A stretch of 64,000 nt of DNA. It comes from Saccharopolyspora rectivirgula DSM 43747 (GTDB lineage Bacteria; Actinomycetota; Actinomycetes; Mycobacteriales; Pseudonocardiaceae). The stretch covers positions 1 to 64,000 of the forward strand of contig NZ_AYJW01000001.1 in assembly GCF_000497205.1 (NCBI RefSeq), written 5' to 3'. A program made the position numbers and the translations under genes. Of the stretch, positions 7,300 to 22,916 are shown in pieces. The notes under the pieces are model-generated. The model worked only from the letters and a program-made list of their open reading frames with translations, was not told the DNA's origin and did no database searches. Positions within the stretch are counted from its first letter, which is position 1. Each line of letters starts with the position of its first letter.

Positions 7300-8697
7300 G
7301 TGACAGCCGGATGGGCCGCCTCGCTGGGAATGCACCCGCACCGGACGGGCCGGGCGGACAGCCTGCAGCTGGCCGAGGCGCTGCGCGCGGCGATCCGCGA
7401 CGGCCGGCTCACCGCGGGCAGCAAACTCCCCTCCACCCGGGCGCTGGCCCAGGAGCTGGGCATGGCCCGCGGCACCGTCACCCGCGCCTACCAGCAGTTG
7501 ACCAGCGAGGGGTTCCTGCTGTCCCGGCAAGGGGCGCCCACGGTGGTCGCCGAGCGGTTGACCACCGAACCGCCGGCGCAGCCGACACCGGCAGCAGACC
7601 CGGAGCCCGCCCCGCTGTGGGACTTCCGGCCGGGACGCCCGGACCTGAGCTCCTTCCCGCGTCGGGACTGGCTGGCGGCGAGCCGGAGAGCGCTGGAGTC
7701 CGCCTCGGCGGAAGACCTCGGCTACGGCGATCCGCAGGGGCACCCCGCGCTGCGGGAAGCGCTCAGCGACTACCTCTCCCGGGCCCGCGCGGTGGTCACC
7801 AGTCCGGATCGGATCGTCATCTGCAACGGCTACAGCCAGGCCTTGGCACTGCTCAGCAGGGTGCTCCAGGACCAGGGCGGGAAGTCGATCGACTTCGAAG
7901 ACCCTTCGGTCCCGCTGCTGCGCTCGATCCCCGCCCGGCTGGGCTTGTCCGTGCGCGGCGTCCCGGTCGACGAGAAGGGGCTCGCGGTCGACGAGATCAC
8001 CGGCGATGCCGCGGTGATCACCCCGGCGCACCAGTACCCGCTGGGGGTGGCGTTGAGCTCCGCCCGCCGCACCCGGCTGGTGAAGCTGGCCCGGGCGGGC
8101 GGCCTGCTGGTGCTGGAGGACGACTACGACGGCGAGTTCCGGTTCGACCGCCCACCGATCGGCGCCATCCAGGGATTGGCCCCGGAGGACGTCGTCTACG
8201 CGGGAACCGCGAGCAAAACCCTCGCCCCGGCGTTGCGGCTGGCCTGGCTGGCGGTGCCGCACCGGCTGGTGGAACCGCTGCGGGAGCTCAAGCGGGAGAG
8301 CGGTGGCCACGCCCCACTGGTAGAACAGTTGACCATGGCTCAGCTGATCCGGTCGGGGGCTTACGATCAGCACATCCGCCGGTCGCGCGCGGTGTACCGG
8401 AAACGCCGGGCAGCACTGCTGGAAGCGCTCGGCGGACTGCGCGCTCGGCACCGCCCGGTGCCGGCCGGGGTCTCGGCGGGCCTGCACCTCACCTTGCTGC
8501 TGGACCCGCGCGGCGAAGCCGAACCGGACGTGCTGCAGCGGGCCCGGGATTGCTCGGTCGGGCTGGATCCGCTCGGTGCGCACTGGTTCCACCCCGGCTC
8601 CCACCCGGGCGGACTGGTGCTCGGCTACGCGTCCCCCGCCGGAGATGCCTTCGAGCCTGCCCTGCAGGCATTGCTGGCGGTGCTGGAGGACCGGTGA
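7300..8697 (+). CDS. MocR-type GntR regulator with aminotransferase-like domain
   Basis: 465 residues. The N-terminal winged helix (about 20-90) contains LPSTRALAQELGMARGTVTR and AYQQLTSEGFLLSRQGAP, a GntR-type DNA-binding domain. The rest is a class I aminotransferase fold with VLEDDYDGEFR and the PLP-binding Lys306 in GTASKTLAPALRLAW, so it should bind pyridoxal phosphate as an effector sensor. I chose GTG 7300; ATG 7330 is an alternative and would barely change the domain. Family members control vitamin B6, GABA or taurine genes; none of these is adjacent, so the target is unknown. Divergent from the YbaB-like gene, with two palindromes between them. Confidence 0.9.
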   Translation: MTAGWAASLGMHPHRTGRADSLQLAEALRAAIRDGRLTAGSKLPSTRALAQELGMARGTVTRAYQQLTSEGFLLSRQGAPTVVAERLTTEPPAQPTPAADPEPAPLWDFRPGRPDLSSFPRRDWLAASRRALESASAEDLGYGDPQGHPALREALSDYLSRARAVVTSPDRIVICNGYSQALALLSRVLQDQGGKSIDFEDPSVPLLRSIPARLGLSVRGVPVDEKGLAVDEITGDAAVITPAHQYPLGVALSSARRTRLVKLARAGGLLVLEDDYDGEFRFDRPPIGAIQGLAPEDVVYAGTASKTLAPALRLAWLAVPHRLVEPLRELKRESGGHAPLVEQLTMAQLIRSGAYDQHIRRSRAVYRKRRAALLEALGGLRARHRPVPAGVSAGLHLTLLLDPRGEAEPDVLQRARDCSVGLDPLGAHWFHPGSHPGGLVLGYASPAGDAFEPALQALLAVLEDR

Positions 8698-8761
8698 GCA
8701 CCCGCCACGATTCAAGATCAACAATGGTCGTGCCGCCGCACACGAGGGGAACACCTGTTCT

Positions 8762-9256
8762 ATGCTGAGGTCCCCCTCCGCGACACACAGGGAGATGAAG
8801 TTGACCGAAGAACAGACGGGCACTGAACAGACGGGCACCGAACAGGCAGCCACCGAGCAGGCAGCCACCGAGCAGACCGCTCCGGCCGAAGCCGCGCCGA
8901 CGCCCGCGCCCGCCGAGGAACAGTCGACTCCCGCCCCCGCCCCGGAACCCCCGAAGAAGAAGCGCACCAAGAGCAGCGCCCGCAAGACCCGCACGGTCGA
9001 GCTGACCTTGACCGTCACCGGGACCGCCGAGGGCGAGTGGCAGGCCGAACTGGTCCACGCGGGCAAGCGCGTCGTCCAGGGACTGCAGATCCCGGCCTCC
9101 TCCGTCTCCCGGGCCGCAGCTGAACTGCACCAGGAGATCGCCGAGCGGATCGACACGGTGATCACCCAGGCCCGGGAACAGCAGCAGGCGAAGCTGGCGG
9201 AACTCGAAGCGGAGATGGAGCGGGTCCGCAAGGCCCTGGCCGACCTCGAGGGCTGA
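8762..9256 (+). CDS. Small conserved protein with basic patch and coiled coil (DUF6319-like)
   Basis: Up to 164 residues. It has an N-terminal low-complexity region of TEQ repeats and Ala/Pro, then a basic patch PPKKKRTKSSARKTRT, a beta-rich segment (VELTLTVTGTAEGEWQAELVH) and a C-terminal coiled coil rich in Glu, Gln and Ala. The layout reminds me of the actinobacterial DUF6319 family, recalled and not searched. The start is uncertain: ATG 8762, ATG 8795, or TTG 8801, which has AGGGAG spaced 6 nt upstream. Role unknown; nucleic-acid contact by the basic patch is inference. A perfect hairpin follows the stop. Confidence 0.65.
   Translation: MLRSPSATHREMKLTEEQTGTEQTGTEQAATEQAATEQTAPAEAAPTPAPAEEQSTPAPAPEPPKKKRTKSSARKTRTVELTLTVTGTAEGEWQAELVHAGKRVVQGLQIPASSVSRAAAELHQEIAERIDTVITQAREQQQAKLAELEAEMERVRKALADLEG
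8811..8879 (+). repeat. 15-bp tandem repeats encoding TEQ units
   Basis: Four successive 15-nt units (8811-8825, 8826-8840, 8841-8855, 8856-8870) and a partial fifth. The first two differ by one base and the last two by one base. Each encodes a pentapeptide ending in ThrGluGln or the equivalent. Unit length is a multiple of three, so copy-number change would keep the frame. Confidence 0.8.
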
Positions 9257-9267
9257 CCCCCGCGCCA

Positions 9268-9310
9268 CGGGTTGTGCCGTGCCGGCCCCTCGACGACACG
9301 GCACAACCCG
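9268..9310 (+). terminator. Hairpin terminator after the DUF6319-like gene
   Basis: CGGGTTGTGCCGTG (9268-9281) pairs perfectly with 9297-9310 over 14 bp, loop 15 nt, starting 12 nt after the stop codon. No U-tract. Confidence 0.65.
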
Positions 9311-9340
9311 CCAAATCCCGGCCATCACACCATGGCAGCC

Positions 9341-9381
9341 CTGGGAGACTCCCAGATTTCCTGGGAGACTTGCAACTCCCA
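9341..9381 (+). promoter_or_regulatory. Operator-like repeat array upstream of the XRE regulator
   Basis: CTGGGAGACT occurs at 9341-9350 and again at 9361-9370, exactly 20 bp apart (two helical turns). The first copy is half of a perfect inverted repeat, CTGGGAG-A-CTCCCAG (9341-9355); the second pairs as TGGGAG-N8-CTCCCA (9362-9381). The array ends 30 nt before the regulator start, so autoregulation by that XRE protein is likely but inferred. Confidence 0.6.
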
Positions 9382-9410
9382 ATTCGGATCGGAGGATTAA
9401 GCTGCGCCGC

Positions 9411-10241
9411 ATGAGCGGCTCCCCGAGAGCACGAGCACTCGCCAGCGAGTTGCGCGCAGCCCGAAAAGCAACCGGCATGTCCATGCGGCAGCTCGGCGCG
9501 AAACTCGGCTGGTCGGAATCCAAGGTCAGCAGGATCGAACTGGCCCAGCACACGATCGGCGAAGAAGACCTGGACCGGGTGCTGACCGCGCTGCAGGTCG
9601 ACGAATCGATCCGCGAGAAGCTGCTCAAGCTCGCCCGGGAGATCCACCACCCGGCCTGGTGGGAATCAGGACTGGACCTCTCCCCCGACGTCGCCACCCT
9701 CATCGAAACCGAACAGCGGGCCACCGCCATCACCCACTACTGCTCCACTGTGGTGCCCGCGCTGCTGCGAACCCCCCGCTACACCCGGGCCCTGGCGGCA
9801 GCTGTCACCCCGGAACCGGAACAGGTGCAGCGCATCGCCGAGCTGTGCCAATACCGCCAAGGCGTGTTCGCCAAGGAAGACCCGGTGCAGCTGGAGGTCT
9901 TCCTCGACGAAGCGGTGCTGGCGCGCCCGGTCGGCGGGCGAGCGGTGATGGCCGAACAACTGCACCACCTGCTGCAGGCATTCGAAGCGAACAACATCGA
10001 GCTGCGCGTCGTGCCGTTCTCCGCCGGCGAGCACGCGGGGCTCCACGGCAGCTTCATGCTGGTCGAATTCCCCTGCGAGAGCCCGGTCGTCCACTTGGAA
10101 CAGCACAAGATCAGCACGCTGCGCTGCCCGCAGGAGATCGCCACCTTCACCGACGCGATCGCCCGGCTGCGCCGAGCCGCTGCCCCGAAACCCCGGTCCA
10201 AGCAGCTGCTGACCCACTTCCTCGCCCGCTACCGGGACTGA
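9411..10241 (+). CDS. XRE-family regulator with DUF5753 domain
   Basis: 276 residues. An N-terminal helix-turn-helix (about 8-62; MRQLGAKLGWSESKVSRIE) is followed by the DUF5753 sensor-like domain (about 85-260), recognised by HYCSTVVPALLRTPRYTRAL and later GEHAGLHGSFMLVEFP and VHLEQHKIST. Such proteins (WhiJ-like) often pair with a small DUF397 partner in actinomycetes; none is seen next to it here. The ATG at 9411 fits the family, but GGAGG lies 15 nt upstream, rather far; a CTG at 9402 would be better spaced. The gene faces rpoC and ends about 110 nt before the shared hairpin. Confidence 0.88.
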   Translation: MSGSPRARALASELRAARKATGMSMRQLGAKLGWSESKVSRIELAQHTIGEEDLDRVLTALQVDESIREKLLKLAREIHHPAWWESGLDLSPDVATLIETEQRATAITHYCSTVVPALLRTPRYTRALAAAVTPEPEQVQRIAELCQYRQGVFAKEDPVQLEVFLDEAVLARPVGGRAVMAEQLHHLLQAFEANNIELRVVPFSAGEHAGLHGSFMLVEFPCESPVVHLEQHKISTLRCPQEIATFTDAIARLRRAAAPKPRSKQLLTHFLARYRD

Positions 10242-10352
10242 GATCCCGCCGCGGAACCCGATCCACCGCGGGCGCGCCCCGCTCACCCCGAACCGCCTCC
10301 ACCGCCCGGACAGCCGACGCACCAGAACCGGCCCTGGAACGGGAAAAGGAAA

Positions 10353-10385
10353 AGGCCCCTGTCCGGAGGAGACGGACAGGGGCCT
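10353..10385 (-). terminator. rpoC terminator
   Basis: AGGCCCCTGTCCG and its complement form a perfect 13-bp stem around a 7-nt loop. Read on the minus strand it is followed by TTTTCCTTTT, a classical intrinsic terminator 35 nt after rpoC. It also lies downstream of the converging XRE gene. Confidence 0.85.
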
Positions 10386-10419
10386 GGAATCTGACGGGCC
10401 GGAACAGCCCGATCAGACG

Positions 10420-14331
<3,912 letters not shown>

Positions 14332-14435
14332 GTCGGGTCTTCTCCCTTTGTCGGAGGGCGCTGCCGTCGGGCAGCAGTGCCAGGTTGGGTCGGACGCCGG
14401 TCCGCGGCCAGTGCTCCGCGGACCGGCGGCGAGGT

Positions 14436-17930
<3,495 letters not shown>

Positions 17931-17991
17931 GATGCGTCCTTCCGGGACTCTGAACTGGCTACAGCCGCATCAGTGGTGACCGGCCGGACAA

Positions 17992-18016
17992 ACCGGACTG
18001 GTAGGACCAGACCGGT
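17992..18016 (-). promoter_or_regulatory. Hairpin in the rpoB leader
   Basis: On the minus strand ACCGGTCTGGT pairs with ACCAGTCCGGT (11 bp, one T-T mismatch) around a CCT loop, followed by TTTG. It lies about 60 nt before the rpoB start, inside the predicted transcript, and could act as an attenuator or simply shape the leader. Confidence 0.35.
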
Positions 18017-18109
18017 CAAGCCGCTAACACAGCTGTCAAGGGGTGCAATGGCGCCCACAATCCTACGCCCCACCAAAGGGCACGCGGAAAGAGGGCAGCG
18101 CAAATTAGC

Positions 18110-18138
18110 AGTCTAGCCGCAAACGCACGAGCTGTCGA
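18110..18138 (-). promoter_or_regulatory. Probable rpoB promoter
   Basis: TCGACA (18138-18133) and TAGACT (18115-18110) on the minus strand are 17 nt apart, close to the principal sigma consensus. Transcription would start near 18103, giving an rpoB leader of about 170 nt. Confidence 0.5.
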
Positions 18139-18669
18139 GCGGGCCCCGCGAATTCCCACCCTGGCCTCGTGTTGTGACCAGAGTGAACCCGCAAGCGCCG
18201 CCAGTCAAGAGATCAAGCTGCGATCACTCTCGTGGCGCAGAACACGATCACCAGAAGTGACCAACCCTCCACCGTGTTTTGCCTGGCTGTTTACCTCCCA
18301 GCGGAAATCACCGGCCCGTTTGCGACTACCGAGAGCGCACAACCCCCGGCAGTCCGTCACCACCGCGCGAGCCGGCCGCGCCTCCCGACGACGGGACCCA
18401 GCACCCCGGCCCGCCGACCACTGCACCCTCCCCGCGCACGATACCGCTCGTGCCTCCGCGCACACCTTGAGTTCCAGCCGGCACTCGGGTAAGCCTGCAG
18501 TCCCGAGGCCGCTCCGCGCAGCACCGCCCAAGGTCTGCGCAGCTGCCACAGCCACCGATGGGCGGTCTCCACCACGCTGCGGGCCTGCCACCGGCTGCGC
18601 CCATTGGACGTGGCAAACCCCACACCGGCACCGGGCGCCTGCCGTTCTAGCAGTACAGGAGAACTGCCC
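18139..18669. other. Divergent intergenic region between rpoB and the CHAT gene
   Basis: About 530 nt without a credible gene; overlapping open frames on both strands have no ribosome-binding sites or family features. A possible plus-strand promoter for the CHAT gene is TTGAGT (18467-18472), 17 nt, TAAGCC (18490-18495). GTGATCG-type repeats occur near 18220-18255 on the minus strand without a clear pattern. Confidence 0.4.
18467..18495 (+). promoter_or_regulatory. Possible promoter of the CHAT-domain gene
   Basis: TTGAGT and TAAGCC with a 17-nt spacer, about 170 nt before the start codon. The -10 match is moderate; assigned by eye only. Confidence 0.3.
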
Positions 18670-21600
18670 ATGAGAGACGACGCCAGCCGCGCAAGCGAGC
18701 AGTTACGCAGGCTGCAGCGTTGGACGGGCGGACGACGGACCAGCGGCAAGTCCAGCTCCAGCTGGTTCTTGGAAACGGACAGCAACCCGGCTCAGCAGTC
18801 CTCCCAGTCCGACCCGTCTCCCCCCGCTGCGGACGCGGAGAACGAGTACGCGGAAGCGGTCGCCGCGATGAACAAGATCGTAGCGACCCTGGATTTCTCC
18901 GCGCTGCCGTGGGTCACCGAGGTGTTCCGCCGCACCGCCGGCGTGCTCGCCGACGACGACCCGGCCCGCGCCAGCGTGCTCAACAACCTCGGCACCGCCG
19001 CCCAGCTGCACCACCTGAGCACCGGGGACACCGCGCACCTGGAAGACGCGCTCAACCACTACCGGTCGGCGGTGGCCGCGGCGCGCAGCTCCGACCAGGA
19101 CCTGGTGCTCTACCGCTGCAACCTCGCGCTCGCGCTGAGCGACCTGGCGCGCAAGACCGAGGACCCGCAGCTGGCCGCGGAAGCGGTCGAGACGGCGCGC
19201 ACCGCGGTCGCGGACACCCCTCGGGCGGACAACCGCAGCACCATGGCGCTGCTGCGGTTGGGCAACGCGCTCCAGCTGCACGCCGAGCTGGCCGCCCGGC
19301 CGGAGCTGGACGACGAGGCCGCCGAGGTCTTCCGGGAGGCCATGCAGCTGGCCCCGGCCTCCGGCGACACCGCGGGCGAGCTGGTGACCAACCTGGGCAA
19401 CGCGCTCCTGCGCCGGTACCGCAGGCACGAAGAGCTGGTCGACCTCGACGGCGCCGTCCGCTACCTGCGCAGCGCGGTCAGCCGGACCGGCGAGGCGACC
19501 CAGCGCTGCACCCTGGCCGAAGCACTGCTGCTGCGGTTCCGCCGCACCGGTGATCTGACCGACCTGGACGCGGCGTCGGGCGAGCTGCTCAGCGCGCTCG
19601 GCCAGCTGCCCCCGGGAGACCAGCTGACCGGGCGCGTCGTCTGGCACGCCAGCGCCGTGGCCGTCGAGCACGCCGACACCACCGGGGGTGCCGAGCAGCT
19701 GCACCGGGTGCTGCACGCGGTGACACCGGCCGTGCGGGCGATGTCGACGACGGACCCCAACCGCACGCCGGGCTTGGCCGCCTACGGCGTCCTGCTGCGC
19801 CGCTACTTCCAGTACAGCGGGAACAACCGGACGCTGGACAACGCGCTGGCCGCGGGAGAAGCCGCGCTGGCCGCGGCCCGCCCCGAGGACGAGGTGCCCG
19901 CCGCGGCCGTGTCCCTGGTCATCACCCTGCTCACCCGCTACAAGCACCTCCAGAGCAGCGAGGACCTCGGCCGGGCGGCGGAGGTCGCGGAGAAGGTCTC
20001 CGCCGGCGATCACGGACTGCTCAGCCACCTGGCGACGGCCCAGCTCGGACTGGTCGCCCTGCACCGCTTCGACCAGTACGCCCGGATCGGCGAGCTGGAG
20101 CGCGCGGTCGGCCTGCTCGACGAGGCGTTCCGCGCCCTGCCGACCACCGCGCCGGAACGGGCCGCCGTGGGCACCGACCTCGGTCGGGCCCTGCGCACGC
20201 TGTACCGGCGCTCCGGGCGCCGCCGCCACTACCGCTGGGCCCGCCAGGTCCTGACGGAGGCCGCCCGGCAGGAGACCGCCCCGGCCCAGCAGCGGTTCGC
20301 CGCGGCCAGCCTGTGCGGCAAGCTGGCCGCGCAGGACAAGCGGTGGGCCCAGGCCGCGGAAGCGTTCTCCACCGCCGTCGACCTGCTGCCGCTGGTCGTC
20401 CGCGGCAAGCAGGTGGTCTCCTCGCCCAGCACCCAGCAGCGCTGGGCCCAGGTCACCGCCGACGCCGCGGCCAGCGCCCTGGAAGCGGGCGAGCCGGAAC
20501 GAGCGGTGGAACTGCTGGAGCACGGGCGCACCGCGATCCTGGCGGAATACCTGCCGGCCGGTGGGGAGCTGGGCGAGCTATACCGCAGCAACCCGGAGCT
20601 GGCGGACGAGTCGGTGCGGCTGCGCCGGCTGCTCGACCGCCCCGTCACCGATCCGGTGTTCCCCGGTACCGATGACCGGGAACGGCTGGTGGGCGCCTGG
20701 AACGAGCTGCTCGCCGAGATCGACGAGGTCCAACAGGGGCACCTGCGCCGCAAACCGTTCAGCGAGCTGGCCCAGGCCGCCGAGGGCGGCTCCGCGGTGC
20801 TGGTGAACCTCAGCCGCTACCGGTGCGACGCGCTGGTGGTCATCGGCGAGCGGGCGGTGACGGTCCCGCTGCCCAAGGCCGACCCGGGGATCGCCGCCGA
20901 CAAGGCCAGCGCGCTGCTGACCGCGGTGCAGCGGAACGACCAGCAAGGCGTCGCCGACGTGCTGGACTGGGTCTGGCGGCGCATCGCCTACCCGGTGCTC
21001 AACCGCATGGGGTACACCACCGCCGTCCAGCCCGGCTCCCGCTGGCCGAAGATGTGGTGGAGCTGTTTCGGGCCACTGGCCTACCTGCCGGTGCACGCGG
21101 CGTGCTCCCACGAAGGCGACAGCGTGCTGGACCGGGTGCTGCTCTCCTACACCCCGACGCTGGGCTGCCTGCTCCGGTCCCGGAACCGGCCGCTGCCCGC
21201 CGGCGGCACGCCGCTGGTGGCCGCGGGTGCGGCCGAGAACGTCGGCTACCAGTTGCCGAGGGCGAACCGGGTGCTCGCCCAGTACTGGCCCTCGGCGGAA
21301 ATCGTGTCCAGCAGCCACGCCTCCGGCTCCGAGCTGGTTCGGGTGCTGCCGCGGCACCCGTGGTGGCACGCCTGCGAACCGAGCACCCAGTACCCGGCCC
21401 GCCCGGCGGCGGGGGTGGTGCTGGACCGCGGCGCCGAGCAGCAGTCGCTCGGCCTGGTCGAGCTGGGGCACGTGCCGCTGGAGCAGGCCGAGTTCTGCTA
21501 CCTGGGCAATTGCGCGACGAAGCCCGGGGTGCCGACCGCTGCCGCGGTGTCGGTGCCCGCCGCGTTGTGCTTCGCCGGGTACACCCACGTGATCGGCACC

Positions 21601-21786
21601 CTGTGGGCGGTGGACGAGGACACGTCGGTGGCCGCTCTGGACCAGGTGTACCGGGAGGTGTTCGACGGCGACGAGCCGGACACCGACGGCGCCGCCCGCG
21701 CGGTGCACGCGGCCGCCCGGGCCCTCCGGGACGAGGCCCCGCGAGCTCCCGCGCGGTGGGCCGCCCAGGTGCACGTCGGCTGGTGA
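18670..21786 (+). CDS. Helical-repeat protein with C-terminal CHAT domain
   Basis: 1038 residues. About residues 50-640 are continuous Ala/Leu-rich helices with TPR-like spacing (ARASVLNNLGTAAQLHHLS, then TAGELVTNLGNALLRRYRR). The final ~340 residues are a CHAT domain, the caspase/separase-like fold found with TPRs, ending in the typical CFAGYTHVIGTLWAVDEDTS. The expected catalytic pair is His in a HxACHG motif and Cys in xxSACxT. Cys948 is present (GNCATK), but the His position reads HACEPS with Glu903, so protease activity is doubtful. The start ATG has AGGAG 8 nt upstream, better than an upstream in-frame ATG. Divergent from rpoB; a hairpin follows. CHAT proteins act in death or defence circuits elsewhere; no partner gene is seen here. 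Confidence 0.8.
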   Translation: MRDDASRASEQLRRLQRWTGGRRTSGKSSSSWFLETDSNPAQQSSQSDPSPPAADAENEYAEAVAAMNKIVATLDFSALPWVTEVFRRTAGVLADDDPARASVLNNLGTAAQLHHLSTGDTAHLEDALNHYRSAVAAARSSDQDLVLYRCNLALALSDLARKTEDPQLAAEAVETARTAVADTPRADNRSTMALLRLGNALQLHAELAARPELDDEAAEVFREAMQLAPASGDTAGELVTNLGNALLRRYRRHEELVDLDGAVRYLRSAVSRTGEATQRCTLAEALLLRFRRTGDLTDLDAASGELLSALGQLPPGDQLTGRVVWHASAVAVEHADTTGGAEQLHRVLHAVTPAVRAMSTTDPNRTPGLAAYGVLLRRYFQYSGNNRTLDNALAAGEAALAAARPEDEVPAAAVSLVITLLTRYKHLQSSEDLGRAAEVAEKVSAGDHGLLSHLATAQLGLVALHRFDQYARIGELERAVGLLDEAFRALPTTAPERAAVGTDLGRALRTLYRRSGRRRHYRWARQVLTEAARQETAPAQQRFAAASLCGKLAAQDKRWAQAAEAFSTAVDLLPLVVRGKQVVSSPSTQQRWAQVTADAAASALEAGEPERAVELLEHGRTAILAEYLPAGGELGELYRSNPELADESVRLRRLLDRPVTDPVFPGTDDRERLVGAWNELLAEIDEVQQGHLRRKPFSELAQAAEGGSAVLVNLSRYRCDALVVIGERAVTVPLPKADPGIAADKASALLTAVQRNDQQGVADVLDWVWRRIAYPVLNRMGYTTAVQPGSRWPKMWWSCFGPLAYLPVHAACSHEGDSVLDRVLLSYTPTLGCLLRSRNRPLPAGGTPLVAAGAAENVGYQLPRANRVLAQYWPSAEIVSSSHASGSELVRVLPRHPWWHACEPSTQYPARPAAGVVLDRGAEQQSLGLVELGHVPLEQAEFCYLGNCATKPGVPTAAAVSVPAALCFAGYTHVIGTLWAVDEDTSVAALDQVYREVFDGDEPDTDGAARAVHAAARALRDEAPRAPARWAAQVHVGW

Positions 21787-21787
21787 G

Positions 21788-21832
21788 CGCGGCTGGTCCC
21801 GGAGGCCTTCCCGCGGCCTGCCGGGATCAGCG
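21788..21832. terminator. Hairpin between the convergent CHAT and mce transcripts
   Basis: Imperfect stem built on CTGGTCCCGG and CCGGGATCAG with an inner GGCC/GGCC pair, straddling the 40-nt gap between the two convergent stops. Probably serves both strands. Confidence 0.45.
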
Positions 21833-22888
21833 CAGCACGATCCGGTCGATCTTCCACTTCCCGTCCTGCTTGACCGCCCCGACGGTCACCTGCGCCGGAC
21901 CGACCGTGCTCTCCCCGGTGGTGGAGCGCATCGCGTGCTGGTCGACGAACAGCAGCACCTCGGCCCGGTTCCCCTGCAGCCAGGTGACCGCGCTGCTGCG
22001 CACCGTGGTGGTCACCACGAGCTGCTGCTCCGGGGCCTGTTCGCGGACGACCCGGAACAGGTCGTCGTACTTCTCCACCGCGGAACCGACCAGGATCTCC
22101 TTCGCGGCCCGCTCGGTCTTGGCGGTGTCGTTGAAGTCGTAGGAGAACAGCCGCTCCATCGCTTCGCTGACCTGCCCGTTGACCTCGCTGGTCGCCGCGA
22201 CGTCGATCAGCGACTGGTTCGCCGCCGGCCCCAGGTAGCGCAGCCGGTAGTTCTCGTAGCCGAACCAGCCGGCCAGTCCGGCGCACACCACGGCAGCGAC
22301 CAGCAGGGTGGCGATGAGCGGTTTCCGCCGGCGTCGAGGTGCGGACCGGTCTTCCCCGTCCTCGACTTCGCCTTCTTCGGCACCGTCCGCCGCGGTGTCC
22401 CCGTCGTCCGCCTCGCTCTCCGCGGCGGTCTCCGCGCCGGTTCCTCCGCCCGCGGACCGGTCGGCTTCCGCCCCGTCCGGTTCTTCGCGGTCGTCCGGTC
22501 CTTCGCGCCGGTCGTCACCGGGGGCTTCCGCCTCGGGCTCAGCGGCACCGCTGCGCTCGTCGCGTTCGACGGTGCCGTCCGGTTCAGCGCGTTCGTCCGC
22601 GGACGCCTCCTCCGCACCGGCGGAGTCGTCGGCGGCTTCAGCGCCGCCACCGGTGGCCGGCTGCTCCGCCGGTTCGGCTTCCCGCGGGGCGCTGTCCGCT
22701 TCGACCTCGACGGTGGCCAGTCCGGTGGACTGGTCTTCGGCGGTGGTTCGCGGATCGGGGTTCCCGGTTCGGCCCGACGACTGCTTGCGCTGGACCGCGG
22801 CTGCCTGTTCGCGCTTGCGCAGCCCGGCAACCCGCGGCCGCCGGGCCGGAACCCGGCGGTTGGACTTCGGGCGGCGGGGACTGGACAC
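21827..22888 (-). CDS. Mce-associated membrane protein, long acidic N-terminus
   Basis: 353 residues, last gene of the mce operon. Residues 1-30 are strongly basic, about 45-185 are a low-complexity acidic region (Glu, Asp, Ala, Gly), then RRRRKPLIATLLVAAVVCAG starts a single membrane helix (about 190-212). The ~140-residue outer domain (ENYRLRYLGPAANQSLIDVA onwards) is an NTF2-like Mce-associated (Mas) domain. It should sit in the membrane beside the Mce complex and stabilise it. GTG start with GGAGTACGAGTC before it. The long acidic cytoplasmic tail is not usual for this family and may be disordered. The neighbouring gene is its smaller paralogue. Confidence 0.8.
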   Translation of the reverse strand: MSSPRRPKSNRRVPARRPRVAGLRKREQAAAVQRKQSSGRTGNPDPRTTAEDQSTGLATVEVEADSAPREAEPAEQPATGGGAEAADDSAGAEEASADERAEPDGTVERDERSGAAEPEAEAPGDDRREGPDDREEPDGAEADRSAGGGTGAETAAESEADDGDTAADGAEEGEVEDGEDRSAPRRRRKPLIATLLVAAVVCAGLAGWFGYENYRLRYLGPAANQSLIDVAATSEVNGQVSEAMERLFSYDFNDTAKTERAAKEILVGSAVEKYDDLFRVVREQAPEQQLVVTTTVRSSAVTWLQGNRAEVLLFVDQHAMRSTTGESTVGPAQVTVGAVKQDGKWKIDRIVLR

Positions 22889-22916
22889 GACTCGTACTCC
22901 TCGGGGTTGCTGGTCG

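Noticed and set aside
8811-8879. CRISPR-like repeat array
   Set aside because: The units are contiguous 15-mers with no spacers and lie in frame within a gene.
18670-21786. A complete CHAT-based defence system
   Set aside because: No partner effector, nuclease or sensor gene is adjacent; the neighbours are rpoB and the mce operon.
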